From NCBI GenBank assembly GCA_948146395.1, contig OX411544.1:92132901-92196900 (forward strand): a DNA stretch of 64,000 nt, written 5' to 3'. Each line of letters starts with the position of its first letter. Position 1 is the first letter of the stretch. The notes beneath the pieces were generated by a model. That model made no database searches and was not told the origin of the DNA. It saw only the letters and a list, made by a program, of their open reading frames with translations. Below, piece by piece: positions 25,901-40,900 of this stretch. The position numbers and the translations under genes were made by a program. The stretch is from Fragum whitleyi (Eukaryota > Mollusca > Bivalvia > Cardiida > Cardiidae).

Positions 25901-28900
25901 CAATTTGTTTTTAGGTTGCCATGGAAACAAATCTAAAAGTTTTTTGATAAAAAATGGCAAATATAAGCATGAAAATAGGCATTTTTCGAGCATTACTATC
26001 TTGCTTATTTAAAGGTTTACAAAAAATAATCTTTCTATTCTAAATTGTTTTATCCTTACTCAATCATTTGCACTTTTTAAATTTATTTCAGTTATTTGTT
26101 ATATTCGATGCTTTACCACATTTAGGTGGGTGGGGTAAGACATTTTTTGAAAATGTCATATTTTGACAATTTCTTGAAGCATTTTTGAAAAAATGCAGCT
26201 AGTTTGAAATTATGTGTTCCTACTAAAGAATAAATCAACCATCCCTCTATCATGAAAAAGAAAAAAAATATTGGGCCTTTGTCTGTAAAGGTGGTTACTA
26301 TGGTAACCAGACAGGCACCGTCAAGTAAAAATTTTAGTATTTTTCTATGTATTTTTCTTCTTAAAAACACATTATTTGCTCAATATAACTGTATTTTTTG
26401 ATATTCATGTTTGGTAGGTATATAGATGTCATCAATGATAGTCAGCCAGAAGTCTTTCACTTAAGGTCAAGGTCATTTGTTAACCATTTTTGCACAATTT
26501 TTTGAAAAAGAGATAAAAAACCAGTCAAGATAAACTTTTTTCACCTGTCAAAGAGGAAGATAGGCATCAGAGAAACAGATATGTGTCATATTTTTGTGAC
26601 AAGATAACTAATATAGTGTTTTGGATTCTATATTAATTTGTAATTCCCACTACCTAGATGTATTTCAAGTGTTGAGTTAGAAAATAATCCCATCCGATGG
26701 ATATCCCCTGCATGTGTAACCACATAAATAAATCCTATTCTTATTTATCATTACTCTTTGGCCCTCCTTATACTTTGAACATGGTTTGAGCCTTGTAAAT
26801 GTCTTGAATTAACACAGTGAGCTTTTTTATGCTGCATGTGGTTGACAAATTTTTTATGGTACCCAATTCTTTCCTTATTTAATTTTGAATGTATGTAAAA
26901 CAACAAAATCAAGGAATGTCCCTTTTCTTGTAGTTTCAGCTTAAAATAGCTAAATTTTTTTAAAATTTATTACAATAATAAGTTTAAATTTTTAAATTAG
27001 CTAAATTGTTAACAGAATGAATTAATAATTGCGAAATATTGACTGCACTGTTATTTCTATCCGCCATTTTGGATTGTTGCTATGGGATCAAAGGGAAGTA
27101 ACTCTAAAATAGACTACAAGACTAAATTTAAGAAATTACACCATTTTTTCAAACTATAATTCTAAAATTATACCACATGAAAACAATATATTCTGATTAT
27201 TAAAGGAATATTTATTAATTTATCTTTCAATCAATATGGACATGTACTGTAAAATCTTTTGCATTGAATTATTGTAACCTCCTGAAAACAGGGATAGTTC
27301 ATGTATATTATTGCCATTTTTAAGAGTATGCAATTTTCAATCGAGAATTGTGAAAAATTTAGGGTATGTACCCCATGGGATTTTTAATGTTTGGATAACT
27401 AGAACACCTAATCTATTTGCTTTAAACATTTTTTTTCCCCATATATGCTGCAAAAATCTGAAATTTGGATCTGAAATTTGGCATTTTTGCAAAATTCTGA
27501 CTTTCTATGGCCTGTTTCTATGGCAACATAGCACCCATTTCCGAATGAGTGATATATTTTGTAATGATCTTATATGGGGTTCAACTTGTGCAAGTGTGAA
27601 CAAAATCTGTTCCTATGTGTGCCAAAAAAGTGTAAGTGCTTACAGAGAATGGCTATTAACTCCTAAATGTTTAATATTCATCATATGCTAATTCCAATGA
27701 TTTCTGTTGAACAATCTTTAATATAAGAAATTCCACATACTTTTGGAACATCTCTTTCACAAGAAATACAAGCATTATTTAATATCTTTAATAAAGAAAG
27801 AGAATCCCACTCTTTTTGAACTCATTTAGTTTATTTTCAGCCCTAGAATATTAAGTTTTTACTCTTAAGCTTGTATTCGTAAAAATCCAATATTTTTATT
27901 TCACTAATTTGTATGAAGTATTGAAAATAATGTAATAATGAAAATAATGAGCTAGGCTGTTTTCGGAGAAAACCTTAGTATTACTATAGGCTTGGGGTGT
28001 AATGGTTGTGCAAAAACTGTTGCCTTTTTTATATGAAGAAATAATATATGATTCCAGATTCGGAGACGACAGACCCTGTATCGCTGGAGGATGCAGAGGA
28101 AGATGATGACTCTAACCCGTCAGCTCCCAGTACACCCATGGAGGACTTCAACCCTAAAACACAACATAGGGTACGTAAAAACAAAATATAGAATATAAAA
28201 CTTTCAAATTATTCACTGAAATTAACAAACACCCACATAAAAATTCTTTTTAGTGCAACTATTTTTAGCTCCACTGGCCAAAGGCCAGCGAGCTATTGTC
28301 ATGGCGGGGTGTCCATCGTGCGTCCGTGAGTGCGTCCGTGCGTGCGTGCGTGCGTAAACTTTTCTTTAAACATCTTCTCCTCCTAAACCAATGGGTGGAT
28401 TTTGACCAAACTTGGCCAGAATCTTCCTTGGGTGACCCTCTTCTAAAGTTGTTCAAGAAATTTGGATTGACCCCCAAATATGGGTGTGGCAGGGCGGGGC
28501 TTATTTTGACCCTGAAATCTTTGAACGACATCTCCTCTTGAACCATTGGGCAAATTTCAATGAAACTTTACCAGAATGTTCCCTGGTTGACCCTCTTCTA
28601 AAGTTGTTCAAGAAATTTGGATTGACCCCCAAATATGGGCGTGGCAGGGCGGGGCTTATTTTGACCCTGAAATCTTTGAACGACATCTCCTCCTGAACCA
28701 TTGGGCCAATTTCAATTAAACTTTACCAGAATGTTCCCTGGGTGACCCTCTTCTAAAGTTGTTCAAGAAATTTGGATTGACCCCCAAATATGGGCGTGGC
28801 AGGGCGGGGCTTATTTTGACCCTTTAATCTTTGAATGACATCTCCTCCTTAACCATTGGGCCAATTTCAATGAAACTTTACCAGAAAGTTCCTTGGGTGA

Positions 28901-31900
28901 CCCTCTTCTACAGTTGTTCAAGAAATTTGATTGACCCCCAAAGATGGGCGTGGCAGGGCGGGGCTTAATTTGACCCTGATATCCTTGAACGACATCACCT
29001 CCTTAACCATTGGGCCAATTTCAATGAAACTTTACAAGAAAGTTCCTTGGGTGACCCTCTTCTACAGTTGTTCAAGAAATTTGGATTGACCCCCAAATAT
29101 GGGCGTGGCAGGGCAGGGCTTATTTTGACCCCGAAATCTATGAATGACATCTCCTCCTGAACCATTGGGCCAATTTCAATGATAAGACTTAGCATGGATG
29201 TTTCTTAGGTTATGACCATTTACTAAAATTCTACCTGAAATTAGTATGTTAAGAATAGTCTACTTAATGCAATCACCTTTATTTTGGTATAAAGAATTAA
29301 AGTAAAGGGTATGCAGGCTAGTCGTGATTGAGTATTTCAGTGCAATGGGGTCAAGACCAAATATATCATAACAAAATAGTTCTAAAGAGACTTCAAAGTC
29401 TTGTTTTCTATCAGTCAGCTTTGTTTTATGAAAGTATAGCGGGCGCATATTAACTTGAGCCTGACCTTTATGCAGAATAAATAATTAGGCACATGAATAA
29501 ATTCCGAAGATACTTCGGCACGTGACGATCAAGCATGGACATTCCGTTATACTGCACAAATTACAGGTAGGCGTGGAGTTAGTAGTTTACCTATATACGG
29601 GGCGCCTAGTCATGTAGCAGACGATTCGATTTCAAAAACGACTAAGAGAGGGGATTTCATTTCATTTCCATTCAAAACACATTTAAAGAAATTTGAAAAT
29701 TTATATTTTTCTCACCCGCATCTAAAGATTTTTAAATAAGAAACTCAATTTAAGTATTGATTCACTAGTTCATGAGGGTGACCAAATATCGCCGTTACAG
29801 TGAACAGCATGTGCGATAACGGGTTAACAAAGCTAACACGTGCACTCCAATTTTACGTTTGGATTCCGCAGATAAGTCGTGTTTTGCCGAGGAGAAACGA
29901 CCGGTATTTAATTTATTTAAATCACAAAGGCCAGGTTTAGGTCAATATGCTTCCACTATATAAATGTATCACTATTTAAACACTCTAAGTCTGTTCAAAG
30001 AGATGTAAATGTGTAAGTGTATGCATATCTGAATTATAGGTATATAAGATCCAGATAAGACGGGATAAAGTCAGTCTAAAATTGTTTATTGCCAATGAAA
30101 CTATGTTGTTAGTACTCAATTGACTCATCTTGATGAGACATTTCAAATGAGTACCAACAGCATAGGGTTTAATTTAGGAAGAATGAAATATTTAGATTTG
30201 AAAAACAAAATATCCCTCCTATCTGTAGCTCTTTGACATTTTATATAACATAGATCAAGGGAGATAAATGCAGTTTATTAAGTGATAAAAATAAACACTC
30301 ATTACTTCCCTTCCTTATAATTTGTTATGAATACCCCTAGCAAATTGCCCCCTTTTCCCAGTCAAACATTGTAGCTAAAGATGATTTCATTTGCAATTTT
30401 TCATTTTCTATGAATGATTTCTGCATTATTTGGCTTTGCTTTATGTAGTCTGTTAAGATTTTTTGGAATTCAGATCAATCAAATTCAAAATTGTCATGTA
30501 ATAGGTGAAATGAAATTTATTGAATAATTTTGAGTTAAATAAGTGTGATAGGTTTCTTTTAAGTGATATATAAAAAGTCTTCTTCCATGTAATTTTACAT
30601 GTTAGTTATATGTGTTCTCTTCTGATTAGCTTGTAAATAAGTATCAATTAGGAAAAAGTCAAAATTCCTTCTGAATGCTTGTGACTTTCATTACCTTTAA
30701 TTTTCAATATTTTTCTTTCAAATCTTGAGATGATAAAGCCAGTGGAGCGATACAGGCCCTCTTGGGCCTCTTGTTTGTTATAAGTATCTGAAGGTCGATG
30801 TATATTGGTATCATCTTCATAGGCTGTCCATATTCAGTATGTCAGTGTGTACAAGTGCCCCAGCCAACTCTTTTATTTATGGACAAATAATTTAATTTTA
30901 GTTGTGTTCACCATGATCATGCATTCTGTTTGGTTAAAAAATTCCTTTCAGCTCTTTCGTAAACTACCATGGAAAGAAGTCCCATTAACAATCCATGTAT
31001 TTGAGGTTAAATATTTACATTTTTGCTTCAAGAAATTAAATTATGAGATATAAAGAGACTTTTTGTTGATTTCATAGATGTATGAATCTAATTTAATGTG
31101 AATCTAATCTAATGTGAATAAATTTTTTAACTTGTCACCTGACTTTGTGCACAATGTTTATAGGATCAATGATGTTCTGCTGGGAGATCATTTGGGAGTG
31201 TATTTTTTGTCTCTGGCTCTCTTGTTTGAATCTGCTTTGAATTTTGCAAACTTTAGACAAACATGTAGTTACACAAGAAGTTCTATATTTACTGAATGTT
31301 TTTCTTGAAATTATATGTATACAAGGTATTATACATGTAGTTTGAGATGGTTCCATCTTCATCATTTATCTTATTCAAGTCAGACCCTATGATGCATTTA
31401 TGTTTATTATTTTGTAAGGGTCCAATGAATTTTGAGAGTTATGACCTTTCATTGAAAATGGCATTTAATTATTGGCAAGGACTTGTGGGGGGGAGGGTAA
31501 TTTTTTTCTTAGCAGAAGTCTAGATTATTGTTGCTACTGTAGCATATGCCTATGTTAGAACCCCCCCCCCCACCCCCCCACCCCCCCCACCCCCCTGAAG
31601 ACAGTTGTTGCAGGGATATAGTGGAAGGATACAGGACCAAATTACTGCTGTAGTCTGCCTGGATCTTTAACATGCTTGATGCACCATTGAATGTTTTCAG
31701 CAAAGATTATGGTTGAAATGTTTTCTGCTTTGTTTTCTTGATAAAAGGATATGCCTTGGCACAGCCCTTTTTTGGAACATAGGGGCATGTAATGAACAAA
31801 CTTGATGAAGGTCACTTAAATGCAAATATCAAACTCTATTATATTGATACAGAGTAAAACACTGTATTGCAGTAGCTTATGAGGATGATGTGAGATTGTT

Positions 31901-34900
31901 GTAATCAAAGTTTTATTTTATGTTGTAGGAGAGGTTCTTGAAGGATGCCTTTGAGAATCTGAGTTTCACTCCAACACTGCCGACAGACAAGTTTGTTAAA
32001 GGTCTGGATACATTAGAGGAAGAAATGGCATCCAATTACTCGGCATCCAGTGTCAACTCAAGACAAAGTCTGTCTGCAAGGTTCATGTCAAGGTCAAATA
32101 CACAGAGGTAAGGGATAAATTATGCTGAAGATACTATTTGAACAGTCAGTATTAAACTATTGTAAGTGCCTTTAATTTTATAGGCACTAACAATGTTTGA
32201 TACTAACTAAGCCATCTCAGTCTGGCTTAGAGCAATGGTAGGCAAGCTTTAAGTGTTGCAATAAAATTCACTGATACATGTACTTATATATGCAGATATG
32301 ATACATCAGTTATAACAAAGTTAAATTCAATGAGTAAGTACAACATAGGATTATTGAAAAATTCGCAATAATGTACACATTCAATCCCACCAATGGGTTG
32401 ATAATCCTAGACTTTTGTTTCCTAATTGTAAATAAAATACTGTACTAAGCAAATATTTATCAACAGCTTTGGTCCTGTCAGTGGTCATTAATACACATTT
32501 TACTTTACCTTTATTTTCCAGAAATACACATGGTATACAAAGACAGGACAACTGGTTTGATGTAAGTAAAAATATCTTTCTTGAGAACTAGTATTTCAAT
32601 TCTAGCTATCTACAACTCTCTTTGCGTTGTCTTGTCTTTGATCATTTAGCCACAACTATAGTCCAGTTATAAACATACCAGATTATCAATAATCTGTGGC
32701 CAGTTTTACTAAACGTCTTACGAAAAAATAAACAATCACAAATCATACCTAGTGTTTTCATTAATGATCAGATTCTGCCTTGCAACATCTCATAGGAATT
32801 GTCTTTAGAAGATAATTCAAATGAGATGATGCATGGCAGAGTTCCAAGTTTAGTTACTACTGGAGAAGAAACTTTCATTAATGACTTGCAAAAACAAAAA
32901 ATCGTAAGATGTTTACTAAAACAGGCCTTAGGTTTCTGGTTTGATGCCTAGCACAAGCAAAAAATATTCGATAATTGTCTACCAAAGATAGATGGGATAA
33001 TTGTTGACCTATCCTGTAGATCCACTATAGGCTACGAAAGGATGCAATTACTCGATAAACGGTGTAAGAAATACCTGAAATCCACAGTATCATGCTCCAG
33101 TCCATCTAATGTGACCAAAAGCAACAATGACTTTTAGTTTTCTTTGAATTTTCTCTCTTACAAAAGTTTATCTAATCTCTGGATTATTTAATGGAGTTTT
33201 CGTTGGAAACCTGAGACCATATAGTTACTTGCAACTTGAACTTTTATTTGAAATAAATTTTTCATTCATGGCAGATCTTTCTCTTAAAGCTGTCAAACAG
33301 CTGTCAACTCTTTTTGTCTTTTGTTAATTTCAAAAATGATCAAAACAGCATCAACAATTTTTGTTTACAAGACAGGCCAATGCATTTTTCCACATTTACC
33401 AAGTTCTCAGACAGTCAGAGTAGGTCAAAACAAGCAAGGTTTATTGATATACTTTATTATATGACCAACGTAGTGGGAGTGAAATGACCCCGTTGAATTT
33501 TTTTTATATTACATGGTTATTACACTAGTGAAATAACTATGGAAATGAGCTAAGAACATACTGTATCGTTTTATTTGTATTTTCTTTTTGTGAAAATGAC
33601 ATCATATTACATTAGCTGACATCATTTTGTAAATGGCATTGTAATGTTTTGCGGAATAGCTGTAATAGATAAATATTGAAATTTTTGTTTGATTGAAAAA
33701 AATCAGGTCACATTATAAAAAGAATATCAAATTGAGCTCATAAAATACTAAATCTATTAAATGAGTCATCTGAAACAGTCAAAAACTCGGCGAAGCCTTG
33801 TTTTTATCTGTTTAAAGATGACTAGTTTAATAAATTCAGTATTCCATGACTACTCTTTCAATGTCTCCTAAATGTGTAATTATTGCTCTAAATTATTATA
33901 TTAAACTTGATTACAGTTACGCTGCCTCTTGGTTAGATGGCAGACGGTATGCCCTTGACTCTTTTATCCTTTAATACCTTATGTTTGGTAAAGTTTGAGA
34001 AAAGCACAATACTGATTCAAGCTAAATTTAATTTTGCTACTTCCTATATCCAAATTCCAAAAAAATCACAATTAAGAACATTTTGAAATATACAGTAAAA
34101 CTTGTTTCATGCAACCACTAACAGGACCACAAAAAAATGGTCGTTAAAGAAAATGGTCGCTTAATACATGTTTTGTCTACAAATAAGAAACATACTTTTT
34201 GATTGAATTTTGCAAAATTCTCAATAATCCTGTGATGTTAAAACTCAAAAGAATCGTCTCATTGAGACAATTCTGGTGATTTTTAACAGCATAGGATTTG
34301 TTCTTAATAAGTTTTAAACCAACCATAACTTTTTTTTTGAAACATTTTGATTTAAGGAAGGGGATTTTGAAAACCGTCACTGATAAAAATGGTCGCTTAA
34401 TAGACTTAATGGCTTGAGAAAGATTGACTGTACAATCACCCCATTCAAAGTCATGTTCTGAGTTCTCCATTCACGCTAATGCAAACACTGAAAATGTTTA
34501 GACACCTCACAATTTCATTCAGATTGGTCAAATCATTGGATGGTGTCCCTGGCATTCTTAGATTTGTCACTGAAGACATTTTAAAGGAGTCAAGTTATAA
34601 AAAAGAGGTCATTGAATGTTATTTATCTCTTTAAAAAAATTCTCATATCATTCAAAACTGACTCATTACACTCATTCATTTTCATTCTAAAATCATTCCC
34701 CGCTTTAATTGAAAAATGTTCGTAATTTGAATGAAAATATGACTGATAAAATTAATGACCTTACTTAGTTGAAATAAGAAAAATGAAAAGTTCTGACAAT
34801 GAGAGGGTATTAGCCTAGCAAATGAAAGTTGACTTTTCTCAAACTAAACTATATTTTGTTTTAGCAAAATATTACTCAATATGTGCATACATTATTTCAA

Positions 34901-37900
34901 GGAGACATGTTTACAAGGGAATTTTTTTTCTCCTTTTTTATACTGGACATAATAATTTAGATTGTTTTTTTATGGCCAATTTTATCAAAGGGATGTAGAA
35001 TAAACATATACTCCCACCCATCGTCTTTGTGTTAAAGTTGTACCAGTGATGGAGTTGGGATTCAGATATATCTTATTAGAAGTAGAGTTTAATGTAATTC
35101 TATATTTCCCTTTGTTTTAAATAGTAGTTTGATCACATCTTGCAATAACAAAATCAATTGACCAATCAAGTCATTCATTAAAGCCTGAGAGGCTCTCTTC
35201 ATGTAATTTTTACCTTGGCTGTCTTTGGAGAAAACCCGAGGTATTATGATCCCTTTGGTGTTGTTTGCATTGTTGTTGGCATTGGCATGACAAACTTTAC
35301 CCTAAGTCATATCTCTGTTGTTATTGAAGATATCTTCATGAAACTTGGCATGTGTTTTCACCGTCACAAGAGCTATCCAGGCTATCAAGGGAGATCAATC
35401 TAGAAGCATTTTTGTAAAGAGTTACGTCCTTTTTTAGACTTGGATTCTTTGCATTATCCAGCACTTGCAGCAGAGTGTTGCACCTTTAGACGGTGCACTT
35501 GTTTGCCATTCTGCCTGTATGTTTAATCATTTCAATGTCTTATTCAAACATAAACCAATGAAGTTCAGTTCAGCTTGCAATAATTTGCCTTTCGTTTTGT
35601 GTCCACATATTATTTTATAGACAAATGACATCTAAGACCATTACAGGAGATCAAAAGCCGTAGCCAGCTATTCATCTGTTATTTGCTTTTGTTAATTACC
35701 AGCCTTGCCCAAATACATTTGGACTATTGTATATATAATACCTACTTAATGTTTTGTATGAAAAAAAATCCTGCAAGGTTTGGAAAATTGATCATTGTTG
35801 AGGCTCTGCTTAGACAATTATCAATTCCCACTACCATGTTAGATATTTTTTCATACAATACACTATTAAAGTATGTATTATATTTAATATGTATGATCTG
35901 TATTTGCCTTTTTTTTGACAATATTTATAACAGAAATGCAAGTTTCTAAAAATAACTGCATTATGTCATTGTTCTAGAAACATCATTTAAAAAATATTGT
36001 GTATAGATATACTATTAAATGGCATCACATTGAATCTAAGAAGGCGAAACATTTATTTTGTATTCTTTTGATTTTTTTTCTAGAAAATGGCTCCAATTGA
36101 GGAGGTATTCTTCAGTTCTTTTGACCATTCTTTATTTGTTAGAAATCCATCATTGTTGATTTAATAATGAAATTTACCACGTTCAATAGTTGAGCTTGTT
36201 ACATGTCTAAATGAGCCTTCAAGTTTCATGCCAGTACATAACAGAACAAGTGTATTTGTGATGTGTGGTGCTTAAAGGGACCATTGGGGAACTCTGAAAA
36301 ATAAATATTTGAAAAAGAGATTTGGTCCAACATAGGTCAACCAGAGGTGGCATCTCAAAAATTCTTTCACATGAAGGTAGAACGATCATTACCCACTACC
36401 CAGATGGTCCTTTTTTGCATGACGGGTCACATTAATGATCATCTGGGTATAATCTGGCTATGGTGAGCTTTTGTTGACATTAAACATTGGTGTAATCTTT
36501 CATCTCGGGTTTGATGAAGCAGGAATAGGGGCATAATTGGAAAAAGAAAATGATCTTTTGTGGGAAATAAGGGGAATTAAAAGGGTTTCATTGAAAGTCT
36601 ACACTCTAGAGGCCTCAATTTGGACCAACTTTGATAAAACTTTGTCATTGTATTTGTAATATCATTTACAAATATAGAATTATACTTTAAATTAAAAAAA
36701 GGCTCATTTACTCAATAGCTCATTTTACAATTGTTGTTGTTCTTATATATTCTTAACTAACCCTAAATAAAATCAAACTCCTATAATTATAGCTCTACTG
36801 ACTAAAGGCCTATTTCCTGTCCGTCTGTGTGTCTATCTGTATGGCCGTTAACCCTCCCATGTTATCCCATATTGTCCACAGTTTTCATCCAATTTGCTTT
36901 CTAGTCTTTAAAAACTTTCAATTACATGTGATTAAATCTTACACAGACCTATCATGCCATAGGCTTTCACAGGGTGTCAGTAGAGCATCCCAGCCCCTCA
37001 CTGCCTCTTGTTTCTATGTACCATTATTGAAAAACTATACAAAAACAGAATTGGTAATGTGATTAATCTTTTGCTGATTCCATATGGTTGATTCCATAGC
37101 TGTGGTTAATCTTTCTAACATTTCTCTGCCACAAATGGTTAAAGAATAGTTAACCTAAGTTTGATGAGCAGCAAGGGGCTTGGATTAGATTGTTTATGGT
37201 GCATTATGAATCCATTATGAAGTGCCCTAGGTATGGCAGTACAACTAAAAAACTGTAAACTTTAAGCCTCACAATCAACACACTCCCCTTAAAAGTCATC
37301 ATATATTGATGATGATAAGCCTATTTAGGCAGTAATGTGCTTCTTAACTAACCAAGTTGGTAAATTTATGCTGACATAAATGGCTCAATGGCCAATCCCG
37401 GACAAGCCCCCATGTTATGAAAGAACTGTCCTCAACCAACGCATGGCTGAAAAACATTCGTTGTCTGATCTTGTCAGTGCCATACCTTGTACATTGTGGA
37501 TGAATCTGAAAATTATTTCACATAAGTGTTCTACTCAACTAGCAGAAGTGCTGTTGGAAGGATTGATTTTCACATCTGAAAGGTCAATGTCAATTTCAAG
37601 ATGAAATTTGTATTCAGAACATGTTTCTTAATTGCAAGATAATAGGATGATTTGGCACAGATATTCCCCATACAGACAAATAGAAGTTCCATCTACATTA
37701 GTAAATTTTATAGGTCAAGGGTGAAGGCTGGATTTGAAACCAACTTTTTGCAGGCCTGACAAGAGTTGTCCCTGAACAAATTTTGTAGTTCACGAAACCA
37801 CTGTATGCTTCTGCCCATGAAGAATCTAGACTTTTCAATTTTTTTAAAAAAAAAACCAACACCTTGTTTTGCCTTGTCGCATTTTCATATTTTATTTAAT

Positions 37901-40900
37901 CTTCCTTAGAATTATTTCCACCGAAAGTGTGGAAAATTCCACAGGATTAACCAATTGTCAATTAGTCCAATACAGTAAATAAATTTGTTGTTGGGATCAT
38001 TTCTGTTGTCTAAAAATAATAATGTACTAACTTTTATCATTAAGATCTAGGTCACAATGTTTTGTCTGTGTTCCTCTGTCTGTCACTTTGTCTATCCAAA
38101 AATTGTCCACATTTCTCTGTAATCTTTCAGCTTATGAATTTTAATTTATCATAAGGTGCAACACATCTTACCTAAGTATGAAGGCACATCATGTCTATTT
38201 GTATAGATCTTTTTAAGTCTAAGTCACTCGAAATTATCAAACTATGTGGAAAATCATTTTAGGGCCATTAGTGTTCCATAAAACCTCAAGGTCTATATTT
38301 CACATTTTGTTTTTCTCTTAGTTTTGGGTGATCCCATGTATACCTATGTCACATGATAATATGTCACTAGATACCTGTACAAGCTTTAAAAGGCTCTTCC
38401 AGATTAAACGAGTCTGCAGATATAACAGTTCAAATTGTGCTAAAACGGCCTATGCTGTTAAGCCTAGGAATTAATATTGGTAGTTTGATACAATTTTAGC
38501 ATAAAATGCAAAAACTGTGATAGGGATAGTTTGAATGGATCATAAATGATCAATATTATTTGCAAAAAAATGAAAATTACATATAATAAAATTTCAATAT
38601 TGCCCTAACACAGTCAATAATGTTTCAATCAACAGGATTGAAAATATTATTGATTGTCTATTGTCAATATTGGAGATTGATTTCATGTTTTTATCATTTA
38701 TCATTATCAAATATTTATCATGTGTATGGGCAGTGCTTAAGAATTTATTTACAATTTCGAATTTGTTACAATTTAATTTGGTATTTTGTGAAAGCAATGT
38801 GACCAAGGCAAATAATTTGCGTTGATTCACATTAATGTTGTTACAAGTTTGAAAGTTTAAATGCAAAATTGTAGCCCAGACCTATGCTAGGTGGTAGAAA
38901 TCCAAGTTGCCTCTTTAGCTCTTTGACCAGAGTGGGAAACATTTATGTATAAAGTTCAGTCACATTGCATGGAAATTGTTTTGAATATGAGTTATTATCT
39001 TTTTTTTGCTAAAAGAAATAAAATAAATAAATGAAAAAAACAAGTGTTTACAATAAATTATTGTATTTTATATGTATGGATCAGTGCAACACTATTGTCA
39101 GTGCCCTTTATGATTAAAGGCACTGACAATAGTGTTGCACTGATCCCTTGATTATTTGAAGTAAAGAAATAGAAAAAAATATGAATATAATCTTTGAAAT
39201 TCTGGTGAAAGCAACACAAAAATATTTTCTACATTCATTTTTTGGTGCAATAGATATAAAATTGCTATAATCAGACTCGGTCATGTTAACACTTTTAATC
39301 TTATTCCTATCCCTAAACACTTTGAAATTAAGCATTAAATAACTTTTATCATGTTAGTTGAAAGGAGGATTGCACCATATTGGATCTATAGTAGATAAAT
39401 AGAGGTTAAGATAAAAAGGAAAACTGTTGAATGAGTATTATTTTTTTTGTTTTTGCAGTCTGTACAAAGAAGAAAGGATGATATGGCAAGAAATCTAGAT
39501 GAGAGTAGAAAAATGCTAATGGCTGTAAGTATGACTTTAATCCTTCCTCTGCGAAAAAAATAAAGACTGGTCCAAATAAATAGAGGCCATAGATGACTAT
39601 TCATCATTCCTTATTGACTTAATACAGCACTAGACCTAATAATTCAATATTGTCGAAAGTAAGTCAAAGGTCAAGAACTGGGTCGAGAATGATGAATCAC
39701 TGGCACTATCCCTTGACCCTGCCAAGACACACCTCTCATATGTAAATGTTATTTATCTTAAAAATATAGGGTCACAAACAAAGAACTCACAAAAAAATCT
39801 CTTGGGGACAACCTAAACATAGTAACTATAGCTTATTCAAAATTTAGCTACAACATGTAAGATACATGTTCACCATCAAAAGCACATCTTATACTTTCAA
39901 GGGGGATAACTCTAGATGCATTTTGTGTAAATAATGCCCCCCTTTTTATACGCCGCCGGAGGCGGACGTATATTGGCGTCATCTTCTCCGTCTGTCCGTC
40001 CGTCCATCCGTCCGTCCATCTGTCTGTACGTCCGTCCACTTTTCTTGTCAACGCAACTCCTCCTAAACTTCTTGCTGGATCTTCTTGAAACTTGGTCAAT
40101 ATTATCACCTCAATTGGTAGATGTGCATGAAGGAAGGATTTTACAGTTTGTTGATTTTTGCCTGAGTTATGCCCCTTGATAACTTAGTCTCTGGGTCGAC
40201 TTTTCTTGTCAACACAACTCCTCCTAAGTTTCTGGCTGGATCTTCTTAAAACTTGGTCAATGTAATCACCTCAATTGGTAGATGTGCATGAAGGAAGGAT
40301 TTTACGGTTCGTTGATTTTTGCCTGAGTTATGCCCCTTGATAACTTAGTCTCTGGGTCCACTTTTCTTGTCAATGCAACTCCTCCAAAGTTTCTGGCTGG
40401 ATCTTCTTGAAACTTGGTCAATGTATTCACCTCAATTGGTATATGTGCATGAAGGAAGGATTTTATGGTTAGATGATTTTTGCCTGAGTTATGCCCCTTA
40501 AAAACTTAGTCTCTTGGTCCACTTTTCTTGTCAACGCAACTCCTCCTTAGTTTCTGGCTGGATCTTCTTGAAACTTGGTCAATGTTATCACCTCAATTGG
40601 TATATGTGCATGAATTAAGGATTTTATGGTTCGTTGATTTTTGCCTGAGTTATGACCCTTAAAAACTTAGTCTCTGGGGCTTATTGCCTCAGTTATGCCC
40701 CCTTAAAATTTAGTCTCTGGGGCTTATTGAAATTGCAGCCTTGTGAATGCAACTCTTCCTAAGTTTCTGGCTGGATCTAAATGAAACTTGGTGGATGTTA
40801 TAACCGAAATTGGTAGATGAGCATGAAGTAAGAATTTTATGGTTTGACCTTGTACTATATTTTAAACAACCAATCCATATTACTTTTGTTTTATCAAAAT

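Noticed and set aside
27311..27691. 126-residue frame in intron 4
   Set aside because: Composition is Phe/Ile/Cys-rich as in translated AT-rich DNA, and no family features or splice signals fit.
37380..37604. 74-residue frame with Met start
   Set aside because: Single short frame in an intron without conserved motif or in-phase splice sites.
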